In this document: piece after piece, positions 17,456-27,086 of the stretch | Numbering within the stretch: position 1 is the first letter of the stretch | Layout: every line of letters begins with the position of its first letter | From: an uncultured SAR86 cluster bacterium | Lineage (GTDB): Bacteria > Pseudomonadota > Gammaproteobacteria > Magnimaribacterales > D2472 | DNA length: 64,000 nucleotides | Direction of reading: 5' to 3' | NCBI GenBank assembly: GCA_902596165.1 | Contig: CACJSU010000002.1 | Span: 62,001 to 126,000 of the forward strand | The notes under the pieces: generated by a model | Seen by the model: only the letters and a program-made list of their open reading frames with translations | Told to the model about the DNA's origin: nothing | The model's database searches: none | Made by a program: the position numbers and the translations under genes

Positions 17456-19186
17456 TTATGCTCTTAAAAGATTTGTTTTTTTATAATCAATCTGATTATT
17501 TTTTATCATAACTTTATAAATATTTTTTGCTGCACTTGATGAAATTTTTTTATTCATATAGTCATCTAGAACTAGTTCAGGATCTCTTTTTTCAGGGTTT
17601 CCAAAACCGCCACTTCCAGTTGTATGTATTTTTATAATGTCTCCCTTTTTTAGAGGTGTATCAATTTTTCCTGGAAGGGAATATTTTTGTTTCTTGGAGA
17701 TTATTTGAGTTTTACACAATGGGGCATCATGCCCGCCTTCAATTCCCCACGGTTTGAATTTCATTCTATCTCTTCTGAAGGATCCGTAACAATCTCCTCC
17801 CATCCACTCAACTTCAGCTGTGTATCCTAAACCCCCTCGCCACTTCCCAGCTCCTCCAGAATCAGTCCATAAGAGACTTTTCTTAAAAAGAATAGGTAAT
17901 TTTGATTCGCTCACCTCAATTGGAATCGGTGAACCATTCGTTGCTCCATGCTCAGTTACATCAATTCCATCTTTATTTGATCTTGCACCATGACCTCCAG
18001 CATATGGCCCCCCCATGTGACCTTGAATTCTATTTCCGTTAATATCGAAACCAACAAAATTTACCATTGTGTATTGTCCGCTATGTGCTGCTGTCATTCT
18101 TTGTGGTAATGCCTTAGCCATAACCCCACAAATAACGTCCTCAACACGTTTTAATGTAATACCTCTTACAGCTACAGGTGCAGGAAAAGTGCTATTAACT
18201 ATAGATCCTTTTGGCAATTTAATTTTAATAGGCCTAAAACTGCCCTCATTATTTGGCACTTTATCACCTGTTAAAGTTCTGACTGCATAATAGACAACTG
18301 AATTTGGGCATGATGGAACATTGTTTATAGCAATATCAACTTGATTATCTGTTCCATCAAAGTCAAATTCTAAATTTGAGCCTTTAACTTTGAGTGTGAC
18401 GCAAATCTTTACAGGTTTTGCAGTTGCTTCTAAAGAATCATCATCCAAAAAGTCTTCAAAATAATATTCCCCATTTGGAATTTTTTTTATTTCATTTCTT
18501 GTCATCCGCTCGGAATAATCTAATAAAGATTCAACACATTTTTGAACTTTTTTTAAACCGATTTTTGAAATTATTTCTTTATATCTTTTCACTCCTGTCA
18601 GACAAGCAGCTATTTGCCCACCAAGATCCCCTTTTAAAGTTTCAGGCACTCTGCTATTTGCTAGAATTGTATCAAAGAGCGGCTCATTAACTTTTCCATT
18701 CTTTACAATGGTTGCCATTGAAAGTATTAGGCCTTCAGCATATAAATCTTTTGCTGCAAAATTAACGCTTCCTGGAGCAAATCCACCTATATCTGCATGA
18801 TGAGACATAGTCGCCACGTATCCAATTAATTTACTCTTAAAAAAAACTGGGGACACAATTGCTAAATCAGGTAAATGAGTTCCTCCGTTATACGGATCAT
18901 TATGGATATAAACATCACCTTCGTTTGCCTGATGGTTAAAATGACTTGCAAATATTCTTCCCAAATCTTGCAAACAACCAAGATGACATGGAACTGCTGT
19001 AGCTTGGGCTATTGTTCTACCTTGAGCATCAAATAAAGCAGATGTTGAATCTCTTCCATCAGTTATTAGTGGTGAGTGAGATACTTTGTATAAGACTTGT
19101 TGAACTTCTTCAGCTGCAGCATCTAATAAGCCTCTTACAACCTCAGTAGTAATTGGATCATCAAAAGACTCTTTATTCTTTTTCAT
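17456..19186 (-). CDS. hydantoinase B/oxoprolinase family subunit
   Basis: HyuB-type subunit of an ATP-dependent amidohydrolase or carboxylase. Recognised by NDPYNGGTHLPDLAI, MSHHADIGGFAPGS, the central glycine-rich GGPYAGGHGARSNKDG and the C-terminal GSGGFGNPEKRDPE. Full length at 576 residues. It follows HyuA with a one-base overlap (TGATG), the normal arrangement of a two-subunit enzyme. The family includes hydantoinases, 5-oxoprolinases and acetone or acetophenone carboxylases, and the substrate cannot be told from sequence. A closely related second HyuB lies at 29156-30895. Confidence 0.9.
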   Translation of the reverse strand: MKKNKESFDDPITTEVVRGLLDAAAEEVQQVLYKVSHSPLITDGRDSTSALFDAQGRTIAQATAVPCHLGCLQDLGRIFASHFNHQANEGDVYIHNDPYNGGTHLPDLAIVSPVFFKSKLIGYVATMSHHADIGGFAPGSVNFAAKDLYAEGLILSMATIVKNGKVNEPLFDTILANSRVPETLKGDLGGQIAACLTGVKRYKEIISKIGLKKVQKCVESLLDYSERMTRNEIKKIPNGEYYFEDFLDDDSLEATAKPVKICVTLKVKGSNLEFDFDGTDNQVDIAINNVPSCPNSVVYYAVRTLTGDKVPNNEGSFRPIKIKLPKGSIVNSTFPAPVAVRGITLKRVEDVICGVMAKALPQRMTAAHSGQYTMVNFVGFDINGNRIQGHMGGPYAGGHGARSNKDGIDVTEHGATNGSPIPIEVSESKLPILFKKSLLWTDSGGAGKWRGGLGYTAEVEWMGGDCYGSFRRDRMKFKPWGIEGGHDAPLCKTQIISKKQKYSLPGKIDTPLKKGDIIKIHTTGSGGFGNPEKRDPELVLDDYMNKKISSSAAKNIYKVMIKNNQIDYKKTNLLRA

Positions 19187-21255
19187 CAGGTTATAGGAAC
19201 TTCTATCAATAAATTATTAAATTTATCAACTTTTAAAAAATGATTAGTATGTAAAATTGTTGTAGTGTCAGGCTGTTCGATTATAGCTGGACCTTTTAAT
19301 TCAAAACCCCTAGATAAATCAGCTCTTTTATATATTGGCACTTTTTTGAAACCAAGTTTTTTTGAAAAACAAACATCCCTTAAAGTTTTATTAACAACCT
19401 TAGATTTTTTTGATTTTTTTGATTTTTCTAAAATGGAACTCTCTTGAGATAATTTTTGATGAACAGTTCTCAATGTTACAAATTCAACATCAGCAGATTT
19501 ATCGCTGTAACTATAGGTATTTTGATGAATTTCATGAAATAAAGATTGCGCTTTTGTTATTAAATTTTTATTAATTTCACCTGTAACTGGAACTTCTATT
19601 TCATGTGACTGCCCAATGTATCTCATTTCTACAAAATAATTTTTTGTTACATCTTTTTTTAAAACTCTATCTTCCCTCATGCGATCAAAGCACTCTTTAT
19701 CCAAGGAAGAAAAAATACTTTTAATGTCTTTCCAAGAGCTATCGAGGGTATTTTTTTCGTAACTTGCCATTGATTCATGTTGAATAGGGGCAAGCATTAA
19801 ACCCAAAGCCGAGAGAACTCCGGGAGTTGGAGGAATTAAAATTTGTTTTATCGATGATATCTCTGCTAGTTTTCCACTGTGTATTGGGCCTGCGCCACCA
19901 AATGGCATCAAAGCAAACTCTCTTGGATCATGCCCTTGCTTTATGGATACTAACCTTAGTGTTTGCGCCATATTTGAATTGACTATCTCATGAATACCCA
20001 AGGCAGCCTCAATTAAAGAAATGCCCAGTGGTTTACATATTTTATTTCTAATAGCTGCTTTGCTTTTCTCAATATCAATATCTAATGAACCTGCAAAAGT
20101 ATCTTTATTCAGATAACCCAAAACAAAACTTGCATCAGTGACAGTTGGATTTTCTCCGCCTTGAGAATAGCATGCAGGCCCCGGAAAAGCTCCTGCACTT
20201 TCTGGGCCAACTTTTAAAGCACCACCTGCATCGACATATGCAATACTGCTTCCTCCTGCGCCTATAGTTCTTACGTCAATCATAGGAATATTAAGAGGAT
20301 ATTCTTCAAAAGCTCCATCATTTGTAATAATGGCTTGCCCATCTTTGATCAATGCAACATCAGTACTAGTTCCCCCCATGTCTAAACTAATGCAGTCAGG
20401 ATACCCAGCATTTAGCCCAACATTTGCCGCTCCTATGACCCCTGCAGCCAAACCAGATAAAGCCGTTCCAACTGGTTTTTTGCATATGTTTGTAATTCCG
20501 CTAACTCCTCCATTAGATTGCATAACATGAAAAGAACAATTAGCTCCGACTTGTTCAAGAGATGATTCTAAATTATTAAGGTAATTAGTTACGATAGGTT
20601 TTACATATCCATCAAAGCCACTTACGACTAGTCTTTTATATTCTCTCTTTCTAGGTAAAATTTCACTTGAAATTGTTATAGGTATATCTGGATATACTTT
20701 TTGAAGATAATCTTTTGCCTGCCTTTCATGCTCAGGGTTAGCATACGAATGAAGGAAACAAATAACAAATACTTCACATTTTTCTTTTTTAACCAAAAAT
20801 TTTGCTTTTGCTTTTAAATTCTCTATATCAAGCTTTCTAATAACATTACCTTGAAAATCCATTCTTTCATTCACTCCAATACATCTTCTTCTTGGAGCAA
20901 GAAATAATGGCTCAACTGGATCCATATTCAAGTCATACATTTTTGGTCGCCAACCATAGCCAATTTGAAGGATATCGCTGACTCCCTCAGTAAGCAACAT
21001 ACCTACTCTTGCACCTGATTCAGTTATAATTGTGTTAGTAGCAACAGTTGTTCCATGAATGATTCTTTGGATATCTGCAGTTTCTTTTGATCCAAGCTTA
21101 AGTGTTTGATGAACACCATTCATAAAGCCATCGCTAAAATTTGGAGGTGTTGATGGTACTTTATTTACAATCCAATTATTGGAATCTAAATCTTTTATAA
21201 AGATATCTGTAAAAGTTCCGCCAATATCAATACCAATTTCAATTTTATTAGACAT
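19186..21255 (-). CDS. hydantoinase A/oxoprolinase family subunit
   Basis: HyuA-type ATPase subunit with an actin/hexokinase-like fold. The N-terminal GIDIGGTFTDIF is the first phosphate loop; IIHGTTVATNTIIT, SLDMGGTSTDVALI and the C-terminal MPFGGAGPIHS are family blocks. It has 689 residues, the expected length. It heads the minus-strand operon with HyuB and an SDR, divergent from the peroxiredoxin-like gene across 246 bases. HyuA phosphorylates or activates the substrate while HyuB completes the reaction. It is the only HyuA in the window, although there are two HyuB genes. Confidence 0.9.
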   Translation of the reverse strand: MSNKIEIGIDIGGTFTDIFIKDLDSNNWIVNKVPSTPPNFSDGFMNGVHQTLKLGSKETADIQRIIHGTTVATNTIITESGARVGMLLTEGVSDILQIGYGWRPKMYDLNMDPVEPLFLAPRRRCIGVNERMDFQGNVIRKLDIENLKAKAKFLVKKEKCEVFVICFLHSYANPEHERQAKDYLQKVYPDIPITISSEILPRKREYKRLVVSGFDGYVKPIVTNYLNNLESSLEQVGANCSFHVMQSNGGVSGITNICKKPVGTALSGLAAGVIGAANVGLNAGYPDCISLDMGGTSTDVALIKDGQAIITNDGAFEEYPLNIPMIDVRTIGAGGSSIAYVDAGGALKVGPESAGAFPGPACYSQGGENPTVTDASFVLGYLNKDTFAGSLDIDIEKSKAAIRNKICKPLGISLIEAALGIHEIVNSNMAQTLRLVSIKQGHDPREFALMPFGGAGPIHSGKLAEISSIKQILIPPTPGVLSALGLMLAPIQHESMASYEKNTLDSSWKDIKSIFSSLDKECFDRMREDRVLKKDVTKNYFVEMRYIGQSHEIEVPVTGEINKNLITKAQSLFHEIHQNTYSYSDKSADVEFVTLRTVHQKLSQESSILEKSKKSKKSKVVNKTLRDVCFSKKLGFKKVPIYKRADLSRGFELKGPAIIEQPDTTTILHTNHFLKVDKFNNLLIEVPIT

Positions 21256-21501
21256 AAATAAATTGTTTATTTGTAAATCTATTATTAATGTTAACTGCTA
21301 AAAACATGGGCCTCAATAAATATATATATCTTAATTATCTAAGGGAAATCGAGACCCATCGATATTGTTATCTCCTTTATAATAACTTTTATTATAGAAC
21401 TTACAATCATTTTTACCTAAAAAGTGCTTTAAAAAAGTCATGTTGTTACTTGTGTTATTAAATTTAACTTAATATATTTAAATAACTCGATTGATTTAAT
21501 A

Positions 21502-22047
21502 ATGAAAGAAAATAAGCTAAACACTCCTCACTCTAAGAGAATAATAAAGATAGGATCAAAAATACCTACAAATATATTTAAGGTTTTATCTGACTCAGGC
21601 GAGATACAAGAATCGATTCTATCTGATGATATTTTTAAAGATAAAAAAATTGTTTTATTTTCAGTCCCTGGAGCATTCACCCCAAAAAGCACTAATGTTC
21701 AAATTCCAGGATATTTAAATTTAGCAGAAAAAATTTTTGAACAAGGGATTGATGAGATTATCTGTGTATCCGTAAATGATGCATTTGTCATGGATGCCTG
21801 GGCGGAACATTGTAAAGCAAAAGGAAAAATTACAATGCTAGCTGATGCTCATTGTCATTTTTTTAATTCCGTAGGTTTAGAAATGGATTGTACGAGATTT
21901 AATCTTGGATTTAGATGTGAAAGATTTTCAATGATTATTTTTGATGGGATTCTCAAAGATCTCAATATAGAAATTGCTGGGGGTCCCGTCGATGCTTCGT
22001 CTGCAAACCAGATTCTTAAAAATTTAACAAAAAATACATATGAATAA
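21502..22047 (+). CDS. peroxiredoxin-5-like protein lacking the peroxidatic cysteine
   Basis: Thioredoxin-fold protein of the Prx5 class: FSVPGAFTPKSTNVQIPGY matches the family's active-site loop PGAFTPTCS, and the distal arginine region (GFRCERFSMII) is kept. At the position of the peroxidatic cysteine the codon is AGC, giving Ser63; the neighbouring Thr60 remains. Other cysteines (88, 104, 118, 130, 139) are elsewhere in the fold. It therefore cannot work as a normal peroxidase. First gene of a plus-strand set with NTF2-like, PhyH and MFS genes, overlapping the next gene by 8 bases. A repurposed binding or isomerase role is possible. Confidence 0.88.
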   Translation: MKENKLNTPHSKRIIKIGSKIPTNIFKVLSDSGEIQESILSDDIFKDKKIVLFSVPGAFTPKSTNVQIPGYLNLAEKIFEQGIDEIICVSVNDAFVMDAWAEHCKAKGKITMLADAHCHFFNSVGLEMDCTRFNLGFRCERFSMIIFDGILKDLNIEIAGGPVDASSANQILKNLTKNTYE

Positions 22048-22462
22048 AACTGAAGAAAGAAATATTAAGTTGATTAATAAATGGTTAAATGCGTGGACAT
22101 TACCAGGTGGCTCTCTTCAAGAAATGTTGAAATGCTATTCAGACAATAATGACCTTGAAGTCTATGCGCCTATTCAAGATCATTACGTTGTTAAAAAAGG
22201 TGGCAGTAGGGAATTTTGGAATAAGGGCGAGGGTAAAATTGAAAATATTACAAAATCAAGAAAAATGAACTTATCAAACATTGTTGCCTCTGGTAATAAA
22301 GTTTCAATTGAAGGTCAAATTGATAGTGAGTCTATTGATGGTGAAAAAAAATCTTGGAATTTTGCTGTATTCTTTGAAATAGATGAATCAACAGGTTTAA
22401 TTACTAGCGATCACAGCTACATGCCTGATACACCCGGTATGAAAGTTTTAAAACCTGAATAA
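22040..22462 (+). CDS. NTF2-like/SnoaL-like protein
   Basis: A 140-residue protein with the helix-then-curved-sheet pattern of NTF2 folds: an N-terminal helix NIKLINKWLNAWTLPGG, a middle segment with EVYAPIQDHYVVKKGGSREFW, and strands SWNFAVFFEIDESTGLITSDHSYM near the end. Catalytic residues cannot be assigned. Its start overlaps the end of the peroxiredoxin-like gene by 8 bases, and PhyH follows after 11 bases, so it is translationally tied to the transport-linked set. Small NTF2 proteins in such clusters often isomerise or hydrate ring intermediates, but this one is not recognised further. Confidence 0.75.
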   Translation: MNKTEERNIKLINKWLNAWTLPGGSLQEMLKCYSDNNDLEVYAPIQDHYVVKKGGSREFWNKGEGKIENITKSRKMNLSNIVASGNKVSIEGQIDSESIDGEKKSWNFAVFFEIDESTGLITSDHSYMPDTPGMKVLKPE

Positions 22463-22473
22463 TAAAACTTAAA

Positions 22474-23355
22474 ATGAAAGAAATAATTAAGGAATTTCCA
22501 CCTGGTCCCGATAAATCCCTAAAAAGAAAATATATTTCTCCTGAACCGCTATCTATATCAAAATCTATACGCAATTCTGCTGAAAAACTAGGCTTATATG
22601 ATCATTTAATTTTTTTAAGAAATGAAGGATATTGCATAATCGAGAATGTTTTTAAGGATAGATTTGTTGCTGAGATAAGAAAAAAGATAATCTCTTTAGC
22701 TGAAGAGTCAGAGGGAGATTTTAAAGGACTTTCTGCGGCAATGCTACTTGGAAGGGATCCTATATTTGAAGAAGTTGTAACAAACTCAAAATTGCTTAAT
22801 ATTGTCGAATTTGCTGTTGGTAAAGGGGCATTACTTTCTCAATTGCTTGGGGGTATAAGACCGCAAGGAGGTGGCAACTTTGACATTCACATTGATTCAG
22901 CTTGGACCCCTGCTCCTTTGCCTGATTATCCCTTAATGATAACAGCATGTATGCCCTGTGAAGATTTTACGCTTAAAGCAGGCCCAACAAAAGTAATACC
23001 AAAAAGCCATCTTTACAAGAGACAACCATATAAAGATGAGGTAAAAAGTGAAGATGGAGCTATACCAATTTTGTGCAAAAAAGGATCATTGGTATTTTGG
23101 TTGGGGTCAACATGGCATGGAAATTACCCAAGACTCAAAAAAGGTAAGCGAGTAGTCTTACATATTTCATTTTCTAGACTAATGATGCGACCAATTGAAA
23201 ATTATGATCACTTAAATGATTCTTGGCTTAAAGGAAAGCCTAAAAGTATTAAAACTATGCTTGGCAGGGATGATTTTTTGGGAACTTCAACTAAATTTAG
23301 TGGCGGAACCGATAGAAGCAAGACAATTAAAACATTCAATAGATCTCATTCCTAA
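22474..23355 (+). CDS. phytanoyl-CoA dioxygenase family protein
   Basis: Fe(II)/2-oxoglutarate-dependent hydroxylase of the PhyH family. The iron facial triad is visible as His-x-Asp in NFDIHIDSAW and the distal His in TWHGNYPR; the Arg that would hold 2-oxoglutarate lies shortly after, in RVVLHISFSR. LRNEGYCIIENVF near the N-terminus is the usual family opening. At 293 residues it is standard length. It lies between the NTF2-like gene and an MFS carrier (5-base gap) and has a paralogue in the opposite-strand set at 30914. Hydroxylation of a branched or cyclic substrate is likely. Confidence 0.88.
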   Translation: MKEIIKEFPPGPDKSLKRKYISPEPLSISKSIRNSAEKLGLYDHLIFLRNEGYCIIENVFKDRFVAEIRKKIISLAEESEGDFKGLSAAMLLGRDPIFEEVVTNSKLLNIVEFAVGKGALLSQLLGGIRPQGGGNFDIHIDSAWTPAPLPDYPLMITACMPCEDFTLKAGPTKVIPKSHLYKRQPYKDEVKSEDGAIPILCKKGSLVFWLGSTWHGNYPRLKKGKRVVLHISFSRLMMRPIENYDHLNDSWLKGKPKSIKTMLGRDDFLGTSTKFSGGTDRSKTIKTFNRSHS

Positions 23356-23360
23356 AAATA

Positions 23361-24686
23361 ATGGAAATTTCTCCACAAAATAATATAGATTTAAAGTATT
23401 CCTGGTATTTTCTTTCGATTATGACGCTGTCATTTGCTGTTTCATTTATTGATCGACAAGTAATGACCTTGCTAATAGAGCCAATAAAATCTGATTTATT
23501 AATCAATGATACTCAAGTAAGTTTATTGATTGGATTTGCATTCTCAATCTTCTACATATCGATGGCTATACCAATTGCTAGACTTGTAGATAGAGGAAAT
23601 AGAGTAAACATAATATCATTGGGAGTTTTTTTTTGGAGTCTTATGACAGCAGTTTGCGGGCTGGCAAAAAACTATTGGCAGCTATTTTTAGCTAGAGTTG
23701 GGGTTGGAGTTGGTGAGGCTACCTTAACACCAGCTGTATACTCATTGATTCCAGACTATTTTCCAAAAGAAAAATTAGGAACTGCGGTTGGTTTTTATAT
23801 GTTGGGTATGTCTTTTGGGACTGGTTTTGCTTTAGTTCTTGGAGGCGCAATCTTAAGTTATGTATCGAATATTGGAGATATTGTTTTTCCTATAGTGGGT
23901 ACTTTGAGACCATGGCAAGTCACGTTTGTAATAGTTGGTTTGCCAGGAATATTTTTAGCGTTATTAATCAAGCTATCGATAAAAGAACCTGTTAGAAGAA
24001 ATATCTTTGACAATGACAGCAGCTCAATTGATAAAACCTCTCTAATTTCTTTTCTTGATAACAATAAAAAAACTCTTTCTCTAATTACTCTTGCATATTC
24101 ATTTGGTGGTATGGTTTTTTATGGTTTTTTAACTTGGATCCCTGAACACTTAAGACGTGCTTTTGACTGGGATATTAGTAATGCAGGATATGTTTTTGGA
24201 TTAATGTTAGCTATTTTCGGATCCTTTGGAGCTGTTTTAGGCGGAAAGTTTCATGATTATATGTTTAGCAAAGGTTATAAAGATGCTCCCATAAGATGTG
24301 CTTTAATAGTCTTCTCATTGTTATTTCCTATTATGGCAATCACCCCACTTATATCTAACTCAACATTCGCTGTAGTTATGCTTGGAATTTTTTCTTTTAC
24401 AATGTTTCTCCAGCAAGCAATGTCACCTGTTGCAATTCAAATGATAGCTCCGAATCATATAAGAGCACAGGTAGTTGCAATTTTCTTTTTTATTGCCAGC
24501 TTCTGCTCAATTGGAATTGGGCCTAGCATTGTTGCTATTTTTACAGATTACATTTTTAAAGATGAAAGCTTATTATATTATTCAATCTCAACAGTTTCAG
24601 CGATTTTTCTTCCCATTTGTTTAGTGGCCCTATACCTTTGTTTGAAACCCTATAAAAATAGTGTTTTAAGGGCAAATACAAGATAA
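23361..24686 (+). CDS. MFS transporter (spinster-like)
   Basis: Inner-membrane carrier of 441 residues with about twelve helices. The loop 2-3 signature is PIARLVDRGNRVNIISLGVF, and FIDRQVMTLLIEPIKSDL at the start together with ARVGVGVGEATLTPAVYSLI are typical of the spinster-type MFS proteins common in marine gammaproteobacteria. It is last in the set peroxiredoxin-like, NTF2-like, PhyH, MFS and just upstream of the TonB receptor, so it may carry the receptor's ligand or its product across the inner membrane. A clear paralogue lies at 27853 on the other strand. Confidence 0.92.
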   Translation: MEISPQNNIDLKYSWYFLSIMTLSFAVSFIDRQVMTLLIEPIKSDLLINDTQVSLLIGFAFSIFYISMAIPIARLVDRGNRVNIISLGVFFWSLMTAVCGLAKNYWQLFLARVGVGVGEATLTPAVYSLIPDYFPKEKLGTAVGFYMLGMSFGTGFALVLGGAILSYVSNIGDIVFPIVGTLRPWQVTFVIVGLPGIFLALLIKLSIKEPVRRNIFDNDSSSIDKTSLISFLDNNKKTLSLITLAYSFGGMVFYGFLTWIPEHLRRAFDWDISNAGYVFGLMLAIFGSFGAVLGGKFHDYMFSKGYKDAPIRCALIVFSLLFPIMAITPLISNSTFAVVMLGIFSFTMFLQQAMSPVAIQMIAPNHIRAQVVAIFFFIASFCSIGIGPSIVAIFTDYIFKDESLLYYSISTVSAIFLPICLVALYLCLKPYKNSVLRANTR

Positions 24687-24716
24687 GTTTATTCCTTGCA
24701 TAACTGTATCTAAAAC

Positions 24717-24746
24717 TTGCACAATTAGACCTTGATATGCTAAATT
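24717..24746 (+). promoter_or_regulatory. candidate sigma-70 promoter of the TonB receptor gene
   Basis: TTGCAC (24717-24722), an 18-base spacer, and TAAATT (24741-24746) with an extended TGC just before it. The start codon follows at 24780, preceded by a strong Shine-Dalgarno GGGGGAG. Found by eye; no transcript data. Confidence 0.4.
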
Positions 24747-24779
24747 TATTGGAAACCTAAAATTTACTCAGGGGGAGAC

Positions 24780-27032
24780 ATGAGAAGAATTTTTCTTAGT
24801 TATTTAATTGCATTGCCTATAGCTTTTATAGGTTTCAGTTCAATAGAAACCAATGCGCAAGAAATAGAAGAAGTAGTAGTTTCAGCAACTAAAAGAGATG
24901 AAAGTCTTCAGGATGTAAACATTGCTGTTAATGCTTTTACTGGCCAAGATTTAGATCAACTTGGTTGGGAAGATATTACAAACATAGCAAACCAAGCACC
25001 AAACGTAGATGTTAAATACGCATGGGGTAATTCAATGCCTATTTACACTATTAGAGGAGTTGGAATGAATAGTTTCCAAGCTAGTGATACTGCAAGCGTT
25101 GGATTATTCATTGATGAAGTTTTTCAAACTTCCATTGTCAGTATGGGCGCTCAACTATATGACATGGAAAGAGTTGAAGTTTTAAAAGGCCCGCAAAGTG
25201 CGTTATTCGGAAGAAACACTAATGGTGGTGCTGTAAATTATTTCTCAAGAAAACCTTCAATGGAATCAGAGGGGTATGTTAATTTAGATACCGGTAAATT
25301 TGAAAAAAGAAAATTAGAGGGTGCTTATGGCGGTCAAATTAGTGAAAATATGGCTGCTAGAGTTAGTTTTGTTAGCAATCAACAGAATGAAGGCTGGGTT
25401 TACAATAGAACGACAGGCAACAAACAAGGTGAAGTTGACATCTCGGCAGTTAGACTTCAGCTACTTTGGGAAAAAGATGACACCTCTGTGTTGCTTAAGA
25501 TAGCTTCGAGCGAGGATAGATCACAACCAGTTTATTTCCAGCACATAGGTACAAATAAAATTGGTGGTGGTTACTGTGATGCATATTTACAAGGCAGATT
25601 AGATCCAAATACCTGTTTCGATGTTCTAGGATACTCTGACACGGATAATGATTGGTATGCAGGAGATTATACTAATGCAGCTGGAACGCCTATCAATGAG
25701 GATTCAACTCTAGAAAATGATCACAAATTGATGACTCTAACAATTACAAAAAGTTTTGAGAACTTTGAGTTTAAATCAATCACAAGTACAACAGAGTATG
25801 ATCGAGTTCAACCAAAAGAATCTGATGGTAACCCTGCTCTATTTTTAGACTTTTTATTCAATACTCAGATGGAGTCTTGGTCTCAAGAATTTAGACTGGT
25901 TTCAACTACCGACTCAAGTTTTAGTTGGATAGCTGGTGTGCAATTTTCAGAGGACGATGTTGCAGAATCTCCGCCAAGGATTGGCTTTACCTCTGATTGG
26001 ATAGGATTCAATTTTTGGCTGCAATACACTCAAGAAAGAGAAAACAACGCAATTTATGCTCAAGGTAAATGGCAACTTTCTGACAAAACTAGTTTTGAGT
26101 TAGGTGGAAGATACTTAAATGATAAAATGAACATGGTCTCTCAAGTGGGAATTGCTTTTGGCTATCCTGCAGCAGCACCTGCAGCAACACTAGCAAGCTG
26201 TCCAAACGCCTTTGTTGATCCATGCGGCTTAGATGAGAATGCTTTCACATGGAAAGCTGCGCTAAATCACACGCCAAATGAAGATACCTTATGGTATGTA
26301 AGTTTAGCAACCGGTTATAAGCCAGGTGGTATTAATGGAGGACTAAATACAAACCCTCGTCTATACAAACCTTTCAAAGAGGAAGAAGTAGAATCTGTTG
26401 AAATTGGTTACAAAGCAACCATTCTTGATGGAAGAGCTACTCTTAATGCCGCTCTTTTTAACTATTCATATGAAGGTTTACAAGCTGCTACAGCTAGAGA
26501 AACTGATGATGGTTTAGTGCTAAACTTTCTCACCAACCTTGAAACAGCTGATGTTTCAGGGTTTGAAGCGGAGTTTAAATATCAAGCAACTGATAATTTA
26601 CAATGGCAACTTGGGGTTGGTAAATTAAATACCAAAAATAATGATCCAGGAACAAACTTTGATGGTCCTTTGGGTAACTCTGCAAGAAAGCTCCCAAATG
26701 CTCCTGAGTTGAATTACAACATTGCCATGGATTATGAAAGACCATTAGAAGTTGGCGGCACAATGAATGTCTTTATAGATTATGTTTATGAAGGCGAGCA
26801 TTACAAGGAAGTTGTAAACATTCCAATGTTAGAAATAACTAATAAGCTACTTAATGCAAGGATCACATGGAATCTTCCAGATGACAAAACAAGCATTTCA
26901 TTCTGGGGTAAAAACCTAAATGATGATGTGTATATTATGGACACACTCGGAGCAAGTGGTGCAACGGGTTGGGGTGTGTTTGTTACTGGCATGCCCAGAA
27001 CTTACGGGCTAAGTCTTGATTATAGATTCTAG
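24780..27032 (+). CDS. TonB-dependent outer membrane receptor
   Basis: Outer-membrane active transporter of 750 residues. It has a signal peptide (about 1-26, ending near TNAQ), a TonB-box-like EEVVVSATKR, a plug with VEVLKGPQSALFGRNTNGGA, and a 22-strand barrel ending in LSLDYRF with the terminal aromatic residue needed for insertion. The type without a siderophore context is used by marine gammaproteobacteria for carbohydrates, lipids and other large organics. It has its own candidate promoter, a very strong ribosome site and a terminator after it, so it may be expressed much more than its neighbours. The ligand is presumably the substrate of the surrounding catabolic genes. Confidence 0.95.
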   Translation: MRRIFLSYLIALPIAFIGFSSIETNAQEIEEVVVSATKRDESLQDVNIAVNAFTGQDLDQLGWEDITNIANQAPNVDVKYAWGNSMPIYTIRGVGMNSFQASDTASVGLFIDEVFQTSIVSMGAQLYDMERVEVLKGPQSALFGRNTNGGAVNYFSRKPSMESEGYVNLDTGKFEKRKLEGAYGGQISENMAARVSFVSNQQNEGWVYNRTTGNKQGEVDISAVRLQLLWEKDDTSVLLKIASSEDRSQPVYFQHIGTNKIGGGYCDAYLQGRLDPNTCFDVLGYSDTDNDWYAGDYTNAAGTPINEDSTLENDHKLMTLTITKSFENFEFKSITSTTEYDRVQPKESDGNPALFLDFLFNTQMESWSQEFRLVSTTDSSFSWIAGVQFSEDDVAESPPRIGFTSDWIGFNFWLQYTQERENNAIYAQGKWQLSDKTSFELGGRYLNDKMNMVSQVGIAFGYPAAAPAATLASCPNAFVDPCGLDENAFTWKAALNHTPNEDTLWYVSLATGYKPGGINGGLNTNPRLYKPFKEEEVESVEIGYKATILDGRATLNAALFNYSYEGLQAATARETDDGLVLNFLTNLETADVSGFEAEFKYQATDNLQWQLGVGKLNTKNNDPGTNFDGPLGNSARKLPNAPELNYNIAMDYERPLEVGGTMNVFIDYVYEGEHYKEVVNIPMLEITNKLLNARITWNLPDDKTSISFWGKNLNDDVYIMDTLGASGATGWGVFVTGMPRTYGLSLDYRF

Positions 27033-27050
27033 TATTAAGAAAATATTCCA

Positions 27051-27080
27051 AAAGGGGATCAAATTGATCCCCTTTTTTTT
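27051..27080 (+). terminator. rho-independent terminator after the TonB receptor gene
   Basis: Perfect 11-base stem AAAGGGGATCA / TGATCCCCTTT (27051-27061 and 27065-27075) around a three-base loop, followed by a run of T to 27080. It starts 18 bases after the receptor stop codon. Confidence 0.9.
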
Positions 27081-27086
27081 AAATAA

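Noticed and set aside
17456..21255. Naming the HyuA/HyuB pair as hydantoinase, oxoprolinase or acetone carboxylase
   Set aside because: The family blocks are shared by all three and no residue visible by eye separates them; only the family name is used.
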